A DNA stretch of 64,000 nucleotides from Anaerolineales bacterium (GCA_014860805.1 JACZJB010000206.1:1-64000), one strand, 5' to 3'. Positions 17,006 to 25,687 are shown, counted from the stretch's first letter. The notes: generated from the letters alone by a model not told the origin. Numbers and translations: made by a program.

Positions 17006-17040
17006 AAAAGTCCCGTTCCATGGAACGGGACTTTTTTATT
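17001..17040. terminator. Bidirectional terminator, 40-bp perfect palindrome
   Basis: Two exact 20-nt arms without a spacer, each with a GC-rich core (GTCCCGTTCC) and outer A- or T-runs. It overlaps the stop codons of both convergent genes, tilS (17003-17005) and the recombinase-like gene (stop begins at 17042 on the minus strand). Confidence 0.92.
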
Positions 17041-17939
17041 TATTTGATTTCGCCATTTAATTGTCTGAGTTTTATGAACAATTCGCGCCATTGAATTTTT
17101 GAGACGCCCAGCTTTTGACGAATTTTATCCACTTCCACCCCAGATTGATAATCGCGCAGAGCGCAAGTCCAGCGGCACATATCAAAAGATAGGTGTTTGC
17201 TGAGACCGGCTTCTTCGCCTATATCTTCCAGCAGATATTCAAGTCTGCGCGGCGACCAGGCGAATACCTGGTCCACAGGCTGGTATTGGGCGAGATATTC
17301 CTTGTAAGCGGCAATCCAGTCTTCATCCAAATCTATTTTGCGTTCCTTGTAGCGGTTGGCTGGACTTGCGTAGCGGACAAATAGATGCGGGCCGTTCTTC
17401 GAATCAAGGTCAATATGATTGATATGAATGCCAAGGCATTCGCTTTTCTTGATGGCGGTTGTCAGCAAAAGATAGACGAGGGTATATGGGCGGGCATCAG
17501 GCTTCTTTTCACGGCGGTGACGGTCTGCGGCAAGTAAGACGGCTTCGTACTCACTCTCTGTCAGCACTTGCGGAATTGGGCTAATGGCGGAGCGCTGCAG
17601 GACTTTTTCAGCCGGGTCAATGGCGAGAGCGCCATGCTGGTTCAACCAGCGGAAAAATGATTTGACAGAAGTTATACGCCGCGAGAGGGTTTTGGGGCTG
17701 CATGGAATGCCTCTTTCCTTTTCCATCCAGGCGAAGAAGCGATTGAGATCGTCTGTGGTGATCGCGCCAATGTTTTGGTCCGGAGCAATGAATTGATTGA
17801 GCAGCCGCGCATCCGAAAGGAATGCTTTTACGGTATTGGCGGAGCGCCCTTGGTCGTACAGGAACATTTCCCAGCCATTGATGGCGGCTGGAAGTAAAGT
17901 CTTTGAATTGATATGTGCCGAATCAGTTGATTTTGCCAT
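17040..17939 (-). CDS. Degenerate tyrosine recombinase-like protein (Xer/integrase fold, catalytic residues lost)
   Basis: 299 residues with XerC/D architecture: an N-terminal SAM-like core-binding domain (about 18-105) and a C-terminal catalytic-like domain (about 120-290). The catalytic set is broken. The first Arg (TGLR in XerC) is Lys164 in TAIKKSE; the HxxR box reads DMCR, so His is Asp253; the LGH motif is LGV; and no Tyr stands at the nucleophile position (SKIQWRELFIKL). It probably binds DNA without cutting it. It is an isolated gene between a palindromic terminator and the LCP gene, without repeats or cargo, so it is not an active element here. Confidence 0.75.
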   Translation of the reverse strand: MAKSTDSAHINSKTLLPAAINGWEMFLYDQGRSANTVKAFLSDARLLNQFIAPDQNIGAITTDDLNRFFAWMEKERGIPCSPKTLSRRITSVKSFFRWLNQHGALAIDPAEKVLQRSAISPIPQVLTESEYEAVLLAADRHRREKKPDARPYTLVYLLLTTAIKKSECLGIHINHIDLDSKNGPHLFVRYASPANRYKERKIDLDEDWIAAYKEYLAQYQPVDQVFAWSPRRLEYLLEDIGEEAGLSKHLSFDMCRWTCALRDYQSGVEVDKIRQKLGVSKIQWRELFIKLRQLNGEIK

Positions 17940-18040
17940 AATATGTCCTTGCGCAATAGCGCATAGTCTTTTCGTATAGTTTAGCGAATCTGACGGGGGT
18001 TGTCAACTGGGTATTTGGGCAGTTATTGCACAATGAGATA

Positions 18041-19543
18041 TTAATGCGTAAGTTCCTGTGGCTGGAAGCACGGCTCATAATCTGCGCCGAGGATGACGCG
18101 ATATTGCACGGCGCTATTTGCGTCGGGGAGGGAAAGTATATTTGCCGAATACAGGCCAAGGCTATTGATGATCGTCTGTCGTTGGGTTGAATCCTGCCCG
18201 GGTGTGAAATCCACCAATACAGAGGAAGAATAGTTTCGGTGGTCGGCAGTCCCAAGAATGGTTTGATAACCCGCATAATTTAGGCGCGAGGCTGCAAGGG
18301 ATTCGAGGGTTTCAAAGCTGGCACCGTTTTGTACTTCCACGGTGATGGTTTCGCGGGTGACTGCGAAGTTGGATAGCGTGGTGGCTTCAACCAGCATTTG
18401 ACTTAACTCCGCCTCATTCGGAAGGAGAACGGATGCGCCTCCGGGGGTTATCCACGAGCTGACAAGGGGCGGGCGGATGAAGTAGCCGCGAATGTTGGCA
18501 TTGGTAAAGTTGACGGCGTAGGGCGCCATGCGGAGCATATCAGCAAGGCTGAGATCGGTAATGACCGTGCTTGAGAAATCATTATAGAGTTGAGGGATTT
18601 TACTGAAGGTGTCGGTCTGCAGGGCTTTTTGGAAGATGGTGCGCAATACTTCCTGTTGGCGACGCCCGCGGTCAAAGTCATTGGATTTGGAGCGGGAGCG
18701 GGCATACCATAAAGCAAGATCGCCATCCATGTGAACCTGACCGGGTCCGACTGTGTAAAGCCACCAATTGTTCTCGTTGTTTGGGTCGTACGATGGATCA
18801 ATTAATCGCCAGTCTGTGTAGGCGCATGAGACAGGGACTTCAATTCCTCCGAGCGTGTCTACAATTCGGCGGAATCCGTCGAACTCAACCATTGCAGTGT
18901 GGTCAATCCGAATGCCAAGGTTGTATGCAATGGCTTCTTTCAGGAGACCGGGTCCGCCGCCGGGATAGCCTCCAATTTCTCCGCTTTGATAAGCAGTATT
19001 CACACGCTGCATTCCAACCGTTGGGATGTAGATCCACAGATCGCGTGGAATCGAAATGAGAGACACCTGTCCTTCTTTCGGCCAGACAACGGCAATAACC
19101 AGGGTGTCGGTCCTGTACGAAGAGCCCGGGCGTTTGTCCGAACCAATGAGCAGAAAGTTGATGGTTTCATTGTCTGTCAGAGGCGGCAGGGCGGTAGGTT
19201 CTACCAAAGAGGATTGAGCCGGGGGAGCAGCTTGAGTGGGGAAGAGTTGATGGATTGCAAGTGTAGCTGTCGGTGAAGTTTGAGGCGCAATTACAGGGGA
19301 TGGGGTTTCCGTTGCAAAGAGCGGCTGGGCGGCGGATATGTTCGTGTCAAATGTATACAGAGAAGGCAGGGTGGGCGTGTACAGCGAAGGTTGAAATGGA
19401 GTTGGTGTTGGCGTTGAATTTGGCGCGGAAGTCACAAGCACAAAAGGCAATGCGCCTTGTTCAGGCGCAGGGGAGTTTGTTCCGCAGGCTGTTAGAGCAA
19501 TTAAAAACGCTGCGGTAAGTGAAAGGAATTTAAATAATTTCAT
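18041..19543 (-). CDS. LytR-CpsA-Psr (LCP) family cell-wall glycopolymer ligase, lipoprotein-like N-terminus
   Basis: 500 residues. The signal ends in LTAC, a lipobox, followed by about 100 low-complexity residues rich in Pro/Thr/Ser. The LCP domain (about 125-330) has NFLLIGSDKRPGSSYRTDTL, SIPRDLWI, RVNTAYQ and the RSRSKSNDFDRGRRQQ block with the Arg residues that bind polyprenyl pyrophosphate. A LytR_C-like domain covers about 390-490. LCP enzymes attach glycopolymers from undecaprenyl carriers to peptidoglycan. A lipid-anchored N-terminus instead of a transmembrane helix is unusual. Last gene of the kinase-LysM-LCP operon. Confidence 0.9.
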   Translation of the reverse strand: MKLFKFLSLTAAFLIALTACGTNSPAPEQGALPFVLVTSAPNSTPTPTPFQPSLYTPTLPSLYTFDTNISAAQPLFATETPSPVIAPQTSPTATLAIHQLFPTQAAPPAQSSLVEPTALPPLTDNETINFLLIGSDKRPGSSYRTDTLVIAVVWPKEGQVSLISIPRDLWIYIPTVGMQRVNTAYQSGEIGGYPGGGPGLLKEAIAYNLGIRIDHTAMVEFDGFRRIVDTLGGIEVPVSCAYTDWRLIDPSYDPNNENNWWLYTVGPGQVHMDGDLALWYARSRSKSNDFDRGRRQQEVLRTIFQKALQTDTFSKIPQLYNDFSSTVITDLSLADMLRMAPYAVNFTNANIRGYFIRPPLVSSWITPGGASVLLPNEAELSQMLVEATTLSNFAVTRETITVEVQNGASFETLESLAASRLNYAGYQTILGTADHRNYSSSVLVDFTPGQDSTQRQTIINSLGLYSANILSLPDANSAVQYRVILGADYEPCFQPQELTH

Positions 19544-19581
19544 CTATGAATCTTTGCGGTCTGTGATGTGAGCGGTCTTAC

Positions 19582-20391
19582 CTATGGGAAGGCGGTCAGG
19601 CTGGCAGTAGGCGTCGGCATGGATGTAAAAGTTGGAGCAACGGTGGCAGATGGCGGCACAGGTGTGTCGCTGGGCTGCACTGTGATTGTAAACGGCAAAG
19701 CAGTCTCTGTCAGCGGGTCGGTGGGATATGGCGTAACAGTAACACCCGGCTGAGGGGTTGGGAAAGGCGTACGCGTGGAGACATTTGGCACCCAAAGGAC
19801 TTCGCCAATATAAACAATGTCGCTGGTCCTGCAATTGACGTTCTTTAGCAGACCCGCCGTGCTGTAGTGATTTGTGGCAATCGAATAGAAAGTGTCACCT
19901 GGTCTAACGGTGTAACTTTTTACCCAGCCCGCTGCTCCCTGCACACAGGACTGAAATGTACTGGTGGCGACAGGCGGAACGTACAACACTTTGCCGGCTA
20001 CAAGATTATCACTTACCAAACAGTTTCCGCGTTTCAGATCATCCCTGTTCACGCGATACCGCACAGCCAGGCTGTCCAGAGTATCGTTGGATTGCAATAT
20101 GATCTGGCTCCACCCCAATGGAGGCAGACAAGTGCTTTGAAATAATACATTTGTAGATGTGGGCAAAACTATTAAGGTTGGAGTGTCCAGACCGGGGATG
20201 GCCGTCAATGTCGGAGGAAATGTCGGCGTGGCTGTCAGAGGAAGCGGGGATGGCATCACAATATTGGTCGCTGTTGGAGCCGCCTCAGGGACAAATTCCA
20301 CAAGCGAGATCGATAACGCTCCCACCATTAACCCGATTGAGAGCATTGCGATCACGAGCGCATTGCCAAAATCGCGCAAGCCTTGCGTCAT
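19582..20391 (-). CDS. Membrane-anchored protein with two LysM-like domains
   Basis: 269 residues. One N-terminal membrane helix (about 10-32), a Pro/Thr-rich linker, then two LysM modules: about 93-140 (LQSNDTLDSLAVRYRVNRDD) and about 160-207 (YTVRPGDTFYSIATNHY). The last 60 residues are again Pro/Thr-rich. LysM binds GlcNAc-containing glycans such as peptidoglycan, so it is likely a surface protein held to membrane and wall. Each module is bounded by Cys residues. The start overlaps the upstream kinase-like gene by 4 bp, and the LCP gene follows 38 bp later, pointing to one envelope function. Confidence 0.85.
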   Translation of the reverse strand: MTQGLRDFGNALVIAMLSIGLMVGALSISLVEFVPEAAPTATNIVMPSPLPLTATPTFPPTLTAIPGLDTPTLIVLPTSTNVLFQSTCLPPLGWSQIILQSNDTLDSLAVRYRVNRDDLKRGNCLVSDNLVAGKVLYVPPVATSTFQSCVQGAAGWVKSYTVRPGDTFYSIATNHYSTAGLLKNVNCRTSDIVYIGEVLWVPNVSTRTPFPTPQPGVTVTPYPTDPLTETALPFTITVQPSDTPVPPSATVAPTFTSMPTPTASLTAFP

Positions 20392-22751
20392 TTCTTTCCT
20401 TTGACTTCACTATTTTTTTCAGGGCCTGCGGAACCGGCAATCGGCAGCAAAACGCTGAACGTTGACCCAACTCCTTGTTCACTTTCCACCCATATTCGTC
20501 CATGTTGAGCTTCCGTGAGAGCCTTGGCGATGGAAAGCCCAACACCTGTATCGCCAACTCCCTGAATAAGAACATTATCTGCACGGTACAAGCGAGTGAA
20601 GACTCGCGGCAGGTCAATGGATGCAATTCCGCCGCCGCTATCCGTCACCTGAATCAGAATGTAATCCAACCCATTCTCGCTTCGGGTCTGGACCTTGAGC
20701 CTGACCGTCCCCTCAAACGGAGTGGCCGCCCCTGCATTTTGCATCAAATGGATCAAAATCTGCTGCAACGCCTCACGGTCTGCTTGAATGGGAGCAAGCG
20801 TCTTTGGCAAATCCAGGTGCATGGAAATATTTTTCTCGCGCACCTGCGTGCTTGTGTAGGACATGGCATTGTCAATGATTGAATTCAAATCCACAGATTC
20901 AGGCTTGAGATCGTTCAATTCCGTTTCCAACGTTGTGACCTGGATCATGTCATCTGTTAAACTGCGGATGCGTTCTGTGGAAGCCTTGATCCGCTCCACA
21001 AATTTTCTTTGCAGCGCGCCAAGAATCCCGACCGACTCGCCGAGTAACAGATCCGTGTACCCAACAATGGATGACAAGGGTTGGCGCAATTCCTGCGAAA
21101 TGGACGCAATGACCTCAGCCTGTTCCGTGCTTTTTGTGGCTGCGCGCCCTTTCTCCATTTCGTGTGCTTTCATGTTTGCATCTGCAAGCTGGTTTTGCAA
21201 ACGCGCAAGTTCCTGTAATGTTGTCTTAAGTTCCTTTTCAACCTGCGAAGCGGAAGCGGATGGCTGAAGGTTTTTGCCCGAACGCAGTTCGGCATTTTCC
21301 TGCTGTAATTGCTCTATGATATGAATCGATTCTTCCTGAGCTACTCGCAGGGACGATACTTCGGTGGCGCCGCTTTTTTGGATCTCTGCCCGGGCTGCTT
21401 CCAGCTGCTGAGTGAGTTCCTGCACCTGGCGCTCCAGTTGGATGGTTTGTGTCCGCGCCTGATCGGCTTGTGCTTCCAGTTTATTTATATTTTGACTTCG
21501 CTTGATGATGGGTACAAGCGACATGGCAATGTTGGAGAGGAAAGCCTGATCTTCTGCTGTCCAGGTTCGGTCGGAATAGGGAGAGAGTAAAAGCAGACCG
21601 CCCAGTGATTCTTTCTCCGGGGTGAGGATCGGCACACTCAATAAGTGACCGGGATTGGTCAAGCCAAGGATATCCCCAAGTCCTTTAATGTCTGCGGAAG
21701 TACTGCTGGCAGGCATTCGCAAGGGACGCCCACGCTGGAGGGAATTTGCCAGCATGGGAATGGAACCTTTATTAAGCGAACCGCCTTCTAAACTGTCTTC
21801 ACGGATAAGATCGTATCCGCCGGCAATCACCATCTGGTTGTTGTTGTCTGTCAGATAGATCATGAAGCACAAGTCAGAAAGCATTGTCTGAGCAATGGCG
21901 CGGGTAACCGCCTGGCTGACCTTTGTCGGGTTCGACTCTGCCGCGAGCGCGAGCATGGCATGGAAGGTTTTTGGATCGGTGCTATATCGTCTGCGTTCCG
22001 GGTTTGCAGTATCTTGTTGCTTGGTTGCTTTCGGCCGAGGAGCAGAAACCGTGATTTGTCCCGGTGTGGCGAACCGTTGCGGCAGTGTCAACAAAATGGG
22101 ATACGCCGCCATGTATGCCAGACGCACGATTCCCGAATAGTTTCCTTCAATTTGAAACAATAAATGACCCACATGGCCTAGAAAACCCAGGAATAGCAAA
22201 GTCACCCCATTCCACATGCTGTCCGGCCTGCGGATGAAAAGAATGGTAATGCCGACCAATGCCATGAAAAGTGAGATGATTTGCCACAGCCAATCATCAA
22301 CGGTCTGATTGTAACTTAATGAGGCAAACTGAGGATCGGCGATCTGAGTCTGCCATGTGAGCAGGCTTACTCCCAAAGCTACCAATATCAGCAGACTTAG
22401 CAGCGTCGCTGCCGCGTCTGCCCCGCGGTTTGGCTCAGGAAAGGCATACAGCCAGGTGATCCAAATGATGCCGAACAGAATGAAAGCCCTGTCCATTGGC
22501 GGCAGAATCGTTCTTGGTTCGACAATTTGCTGCCAGCCCAGCCCGCTGAAAATGAACATGAAAATTTGCGCGCAAAGTAAAATGCCTAGCCCCACAAAAG
22601 CGCGTTTTGCCTGTGGAAATTCGCTGACCCGCCAGTGATTAAACGCAGATTGCAGCGCGCTCGCCACGGCGAACACCAAAACTATATAATAAATTAAATC
22701 CCCGGGGGGAACCGTCAGCTGTGTGAGGATTAAACTGGTAAATGCGTTCAT
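20388..22751 (-). CDS. 7TM-GAF histidine-kinase-like protein lacking the phosphoacceptor His
   Basis: 787 residues from ATG 22751. About seven membrane helices (10-225), GAF domain (about 265-415), coiled coil (about 420-545), HisKA-like helices (about 545-610) and HATPase_c (about 655-775) with N-box Asn672, G1 DSGGGI and G2 GVGDTGVGLS. In the H-box the expected His is Gln553 (SQELRQP), so it cannot autophosphorylate in the usual way. The ATP site looks intact. No response regulator is adjacent. It may regulate another kinase or signal by ATP-driven conformational change. An in-frame TTG at 22796 is a poorer start, because a TATAAT lies between. First gene of the LysM-LCP operon. Confidence 0.85.
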   Translation of the reverse strand: MNAFTSLILTQLTVPPGDLIYYIVLVFAVASALQSAFNHWRVSEFPQAKRAFVGLGILLCAQIFMFIFSGLGWQQIVEPRTILPPMDRAFILFGIIWITWLYAFPEPNRGADAAATLLSLLILVALGVSLLTWQTQIADPQFASLSYNQTVDDWLWQIISLFMALVGITILFIRRPDSMWNGVTLLFLGFLGHVGHLLFQIEGNYSGIVRLAYMAAYPILLTLPQRFATPGQITVSAPRPKATKQQDTANPERRRYSTDPKTFHAMLALAAESNPTKVSQAVTRAIAQTMLSDLCFMIYLTDNNNQMVIAGGYDLIREDSLEGGSLNKGSIPMLANSLQRGRPLRMPASSTSADIKGLGDILGLTNPGHLLSVPILTPEKESLGGLLLLSPYSDRTWTAEDQAFLSNIAMSLVPIIKRSQNINKLEAQADQARTQTIQLERQVQELTQQLEAARAEIQKSGATEVSSLRVAQEESIHIIEQLQQENAELRSGKNLQPSASASQVEKELKTTLQELARLQNQLADANMKAHEMEKGRAATKSTEQAEVIASISQELRQPLSSIVGYTDLLLGESVGILGALQRKFVERIKASTERIRSLTDDMIQVTTLETELNDLKPESVDLNSIIDNAMSYTSTQVREKNISMHLDLPKTLAPIQADREALQQILIHLMQNAGAATPFEGTVRLKVQTRSENGLDYILIQVTDSGGGIASIDLPRVFTRLYRADNVLIQGVGDTGVGLSIAKALTEAQHGRIWVESEQGVGSTFSVLLPIAGSAGPEKNSEVKGKK

Positions 22752-22760
22752 GCACTCACG

Positions 22761-22804
22761 ATTATACTGCCAGTTCAAAAAATATGTCCCACCCAACGTA
22801 TAAT
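22761..22804. promoter_or_regulatory. Divergent -10 elements close to both start codons
   Basis: TATAAT on the minus strand (22766-22761) lies 9 nt before the kinase-like ATG (22751). TATAAT on the plus strand (22799-22804) lies 10 nt before the TPR gene ATG (22815). Neither gene has a Shine-Dalgarno site, so both mRNAs should be almost leaderless. The -35 boxes are weak. Confidence 0.6.
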
Positions 22805-22814
22805 TATCATTACG

Positions 22815-24209
22815 ATGTTCAATAGCAAAAATTCCATTTGGTACGCAAGCGCAGTAATTTTGGCTGCCATCCTAATTCCTGTTATTTTTACAGGGTATTC
22901 TTCCATTAAACGCGCAGACTCTGAATTCGCCGCGCAAAATTACGCGAAAGCTTTCGAATATTATCAGCAGGCGGCGCGCCTGCTCCCCTGGCGTAGCGAC
23001 CTTTTGGAAAAGGCGGGTATCGCTGCGTATGCAAGCAACGATTATTCAACCGCGATTGCTTATCTGAGTAAGTCTTTACCGCGTACTGAACAAGGCTGGC
23101 TAGCATTGGGAAATTCCTATCTGAACATGAACGAGACGCCTTCTGCGCTGCAAGCATATCAGCAGGGTTTGCGCTTTTACGATTCCGCTTCGCTGTATTC
23201 CGGGCTTGCCTTCATTTATCGCAGCCAAAAAGATTGGCCTGCCGAGCGGGACGCACTTCAGAATCAATTGCGCCTCGATATCAGCGATGCCTACACTCAT
23301 TATAGACTTGGTCTCCTGTTGACCTTCCTTGCCCCAGAACAGGCTCTTTCGGAATTAACGCTCGCCTCTTCGCTGGACCCTGAAACTGATTCGGCTGTGC
23401 AGACATTAATCGCTGCCTTGAATCTATCAGCCACGCAGCCCGACGCATCTGAGCAAATGCTGACGATTGGACGCGCTCTCGGTCTCGTACAGGAATGGGA
23501 ATTGTCGCTTGCGGCATTTGAGAAGGCAATCGAATTGGACGGGGAAAATGCTGAGGCGTGGGCGTGGCTTGGCGAAGCGAAACAGCAGATCGGTCAGGAT
23601 GGAAGCGTGGAACTTGATCGCGCATTGACCCTTGATCATAAATCGGTCATCGTTCGAGCGCTGCGCGGCTTGTATTGGAATCGTCAAGGAAAATACGAAC
23701 AGATGCGTGCTGAATATGCGCTTGCCGCAGAGTTTGACCCAGCCAACCCTGCATGGCAGGCAGCGCTGGGAGACGCATATCTTAAGCTGGGTGACCTGAC
23801 TTCTGCATTGAACAGGTATCAACGGGCTGCTGAACTTGCCCCGACTGATCCAACGTACTGGCGGCTGTTGGCTGTTTTTTGTGCGGAGAACAGGGTGAAC
23901 GTGGAAGACATCGGTTTGCCTGCCGCGCAAAATGCCGCACAGCTTGCGCCGAACGATCCTTTTGCGTTGGACGCTTTGGGTTGGGCATATCTGTCTTCGG
24001 GGCGATATGCCAATGCGGAGCAAACATTGCTGGATGTTATTGCCGATTACCCGAATCATTTTCCCGCGCACATTCATCTTGCCATGACGCATCTTGCTCA
24101 GGGAAACCGCGCCGCCGCGTTCAATCAATTGACTTTTGTCCGTGACGCTGACTCAGGCGGCAATTATGCGGCGTTAGCCGATGAGATGTTGAAGAGGTAT
24201 TTTCCTTAA
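22815..24209 (+). CDS. TPR repeat protein with N-terminal membrane anchor
   Basis: 464 residues. One hydrophobic N-terminal helix (about 10-28) and then tandem 34-residue tetratricopeptide repeats through the whole length, for example YAKAFEYYQQAARLLPW, WELSLAAFEKAIELDGENA and LTSALNRYQRAAELAPTDP. TPR solenoids are protein-protein scaffolds; it probably faces outward from the membrane. Divergent from the kinase-LysM-LCP operon and sharing its promoter region, so a related envelope role is plausible but not shown. It ends within a long palindromic terminator. Confidence 0.88.
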   Translation: MFNSKNSIWYASAVILAAILIPVIFTGYSSIKRADSEFAAQNYAKAFEYYQQAARLLPWRSDLLEKAGIAAYASNDYSTAIAYLSKSLPRTEQGWLALGNSYLNMNETPSALQAYQQGLRFYDSASLYSGLAFIYRSQKDWPAERDALQNQLRLDISDAYTHYRLGLLLTFLAPEQALSELTLASSLDPETDSAVQTLIAALNLSATQPDASEQMLTIGRALGLVQEWELSLAAFEKAIELDGENAEAWAWLGEAKQQIGQDGSVELDRALTLDHKSVIVRALRGLYWNRQGKYEQMRAEYALAAEFDPANPAWQAALGDAYLKLGDLTSALNRYQRAAELAPTDPTYWRLLAVFCAENRVNVEDIGLPAAQNAAQLAPNDPFALDALGWAYLSSGRYANAEQTLLDVIADYPNHFPAHIHLAMTHLAQGNRAAAFNQLTFVRDADSGGNYAALADEMLKRYFP

Positions 24210-24251
24210 ATCATAAAACGTCCCGAAAATTTTTCGGGACGTTTTATGATT
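24209..24251. terminator. Bidirectional terminator, 21-bp perfect stem
   Basis: Arms 24209-24229 and 24231-24251 are exactly complementary around one central base. The GC core is ACGTCCCG and both flanks are AT-rich. The last base of the TPR stop codon and two bases of the minus-strand gene's stop fall inside it. Confidence 0.9.
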
Positions 24252-25089
24252 ATTTGGGGGAAAATAAAATATCTTCCACGGGTGTTTTCAGTTGCAAGCG
24301 CCGCCCCGTGATCTTCATCAAATCTGCAAGGGACTTTTTCTTTGTGCCGTCCCACAGGACGAGATTATCCCTTTGTTTCGCCATGTATTCTTCCAGTTTC
24401 CCGAAATCTGAATAATTATCAAAGAAACCTACCAGGCGTCGGAAGAGTTTTGGCAAAACCAAAACATCTTCCTGCAGAGTCCGCATGTCAAGCAGTGTGA
24501 AATCGGGTGTGCGGTCAATGGACCAGATTCCGCGCTTGGTTTTTCTGGCGCGGGTTACCACTGCGCGAATCTTTTCTGCGAAGATTCTGTCGGTTGAGGT
24601 GTAGAAGGTGGGATAGACCAATCCTTCGCGCGCCAATTGAAAATTGAGCGAGTCTTCCACCGGCAGTGCAGTTGAATCCATAACGGCGCCGTCGATGAGT
24701 TTTGCGTTTTTTGGAAAGAGATAACTGACTGGGCGTCCGAAGCGGTCTGTCGAAGCGGAGGCAATGAAGCCTGCCTTGCCGTCGTCCGCATCCACGATCT
24801 GGGTTACGCTCAGGCTGTATATCACCGATTTTATGTTGAGCATATCCAATAAAGATTCCAGCGCGGCGATCGCAAATGCCCGCGACTGGTGATAGCCTTC
24901 ATAGTGTGTTTCGAGCGCGTCAATCGATTCCACGCGCAGTTGTTTCTTTTTAGCGGCTTTGAGAGCGGGAGTGCCCCACTCGAAGAAATCCCAATTCTCC
25001 GCTTTATTTGCCTGAAAACGGATCGAGTCGCCGTCGGGTTGAAAGCCTTTTACGTGAAATGTCCCTGCAATGATTTTATATAGTGCCAT
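24250..25089 (-). CDS. Staphylococcal-nuclease-like (SNase fold) protein
   Basis: 279 residues from ATG 25089, chosen because AAAGGAG lies 6 nt upstream; an adjacent ATG at 25092 is also possible. The N-terminus FHVKGFQPDGDSIRFQA and LRVESIDALETHY follow the thermonuclease pattern (DGDT, then R-x3-IDA-x-E), and later residues include RFGRPVSYL and RKTKRGIWS, as in SNase domains. The C-terminal third is unassigned. No signal peptide is seen, so it is probably cytosolic. It may be a nuclease or a nucleic-acid or Ca-binding homologue; catalysis is not certain. Confidence 0.65.
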   Translation of the reverse strand: MALYKIIAGTFHVKGFQPDGDSIRFQANKAENWDFFEWGTPALKAAKKKQLRVESIDALETHYEGYHQSRAFAIAALESLLDMLNIKSVIYSLSVTQIVDADDGKAGFIASASTDRFGRPVSYLFPKNAKLIDGAVMDSTALPVEDSLNFQLAREGLVYPTFYTSTDRIFAEKIRAVVTRARKTKRGIWSIDRTPDFTLLDMRTLQEDVLVLPKLFRRLVGFFDNYSDFGKLEEYMAKQRDNLVLWDGTKKKSLADLMKITGRRLQLKTPVEDILFSPK

Positions 25090-25154
25090 CATAGTCTCCT
25101 TTGTTGGTGTATTTATTATAGGGAATTTCCCTGCCAAAGGCAACCGACTCACAG

Positions 25155-25160
25155 TAAAAT
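25155..25160 (+). promoter_or_regulatory. -10 element of a leaderless CysO-like gene
   Basis: TAAAAT exactly 6 nt before the ATG at 25167, with no ribosome-binding site in between. Transcription would start at or next to the A of the ATG. The -35 is weak (TGCCAA at 17-bp spacing). Confidence 0.5.
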
Positions 25161-25166
25161 CAGCAC

Positions 25167-25439
25167 ATGCCTACTGTCCGCTTTCCCGCGTTGATGAAAT
25201 TCTATGTGGATAACCAGAGCGAATTTGAAGTGAGCGGTTCCTCAGTTGCCGAATTGATCGACAATATCCTCGTTCTTTACCCCGCGCTGAAACCGCATTT
25301 GCTTGATGCAAAGGGTGACCTGCGCAGGCACTTCAATATTTTTGTGAACGGCATTCATTTGCAGGAATTGAACGGAATGGATACGAAACTAAAAGAAGGG
25401 GACAAGGTCATCCTGATGGCATCCGCAGCGGGGGGATAA
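25167..25439 (+). CDS. cysO: CysO-like ubiquitin-fold sulfur carrier (MoaD/ThiS family)
   Basis: 90 residues, the usual size, ending in the required Gly-Gly (ASAAGG). The body (RHFNIFVNGIHLQEL, then DTKLKEGDKVILM) matches CysO/MoaD-type carriers. In mycobacteria CysO is thiocarboxylated at its C-terminal Gly, receives O-phosphoserine-derived carbon via CysM, and Mec cuts off cysteine. Here cysM and mec-like genes follow, and a second carrier lies at 28232. It appears leaderless and is separated from cysM by a new promoter and leader. CysO rather than MoaD or ThiS is inferred from context. Confidence 0.8.
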   Translation: MPTVRFPALMKFYVDNQSEFEVSGSSVAELIDNILVLYPALKPHLLDAKGDLRRHFNIFVNGIHLQELNGMDTKLKEGDKVILMASAAGG

Positions 25440-25447
25440 TTTTTTCA

Positions 25448-25475
25448 TTGACAAATCGGGTAAGATACGTAAAAT
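25448..25475 (+). promoter_or_regulatory. Promoter of the cysM operon
   Basis: -35 TTGACA (25448-25453), 16-bp spacer, -10 TAAAAT (25470-25475). Predicted transcription start is near 25482, about 205 nt before the cysM ATG, giving a long structured leader. Confidence 0.75.
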
Positions 25476-25494
25476 AACCAACATCTAATCGAAA

Positions 25495-25548
25495 ATGAAA
25501 TCATCCAACCTTTACTTACATTGCTTGTGTCTATCGCGGGGCTCGTAG
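25495..25548 (+). CDS. Possible cys leader peptide (17 codons, Cys/Leu-rich)
   Basis: Small ORF MKSSNLYLHCLCLSRGS ending at TAG. Residues 9-13 (HCLCL) hold two Cys codons (TGC, TGT) among Leu codons, directly before strong RNA structure and upstream of a cysteine synthase. Ribosome stalling at scarce Cys-tRNA (or Leu-tRNA) could control the operon. No clear ribosome-binding site is seen, so translation is uncertain. Confidence 0.45.
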   Translation: MKSSNLYLHCLCLSRGS

Positions 25549-25650
25549 CCGCCGCCTGAGACAGACCCTCCGCAGTCAACGGAATCAGACGGTAGGACGA
25601 CCCCCGCTTGCAGAATTTTGCATAGTGTGGCGTTTGTTCGCCGTCTTTTT
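25536..25650 (+). promoter_or_regulatory. Structured cysM leader, putative attenuator
   Basis: Competing pairings are visible. A local hairpin spans the leader stop codon (GGCT at 25540-25543 with AGCC at 25547-25550). A long-range stem joins 25536-25545 with 25598-25607 (9 of 10 pairs). A terminator-like GGCG/CGCC hairpin (25629-25642), extended by GACGG (25588-25592) with CCGTC (25641-25645), is followed by five T (25646-25650). This is consistent with transcription attenuation ahead of cysM. The exact switch is not resolved. Confidence 0.5.
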
Positions 25651-25687
25651 GTTTACCCGTTGGCTGCTTTTTGATTTAAGAGATTTC

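Noticed and set aside
17040-17939. Integrated mobile element marked by the recombinase gene
   Set aside because: Catalytic residues are missing and there are no direct repeats, tRNA target or cargo genes around it.
23427-24128. 233-codon ORF antisense to the TPR gene
   Set aside because: Shadow of repeat-rich coding sequence; low-complexity, no domain.
25480-25687. tmRNA or 6S RNA in the leader before cysM
   Set aside because: No tRNA-like ends with a tag ORF and no long single-bulge rod; position and Cys codons fit a leader of cysM better.
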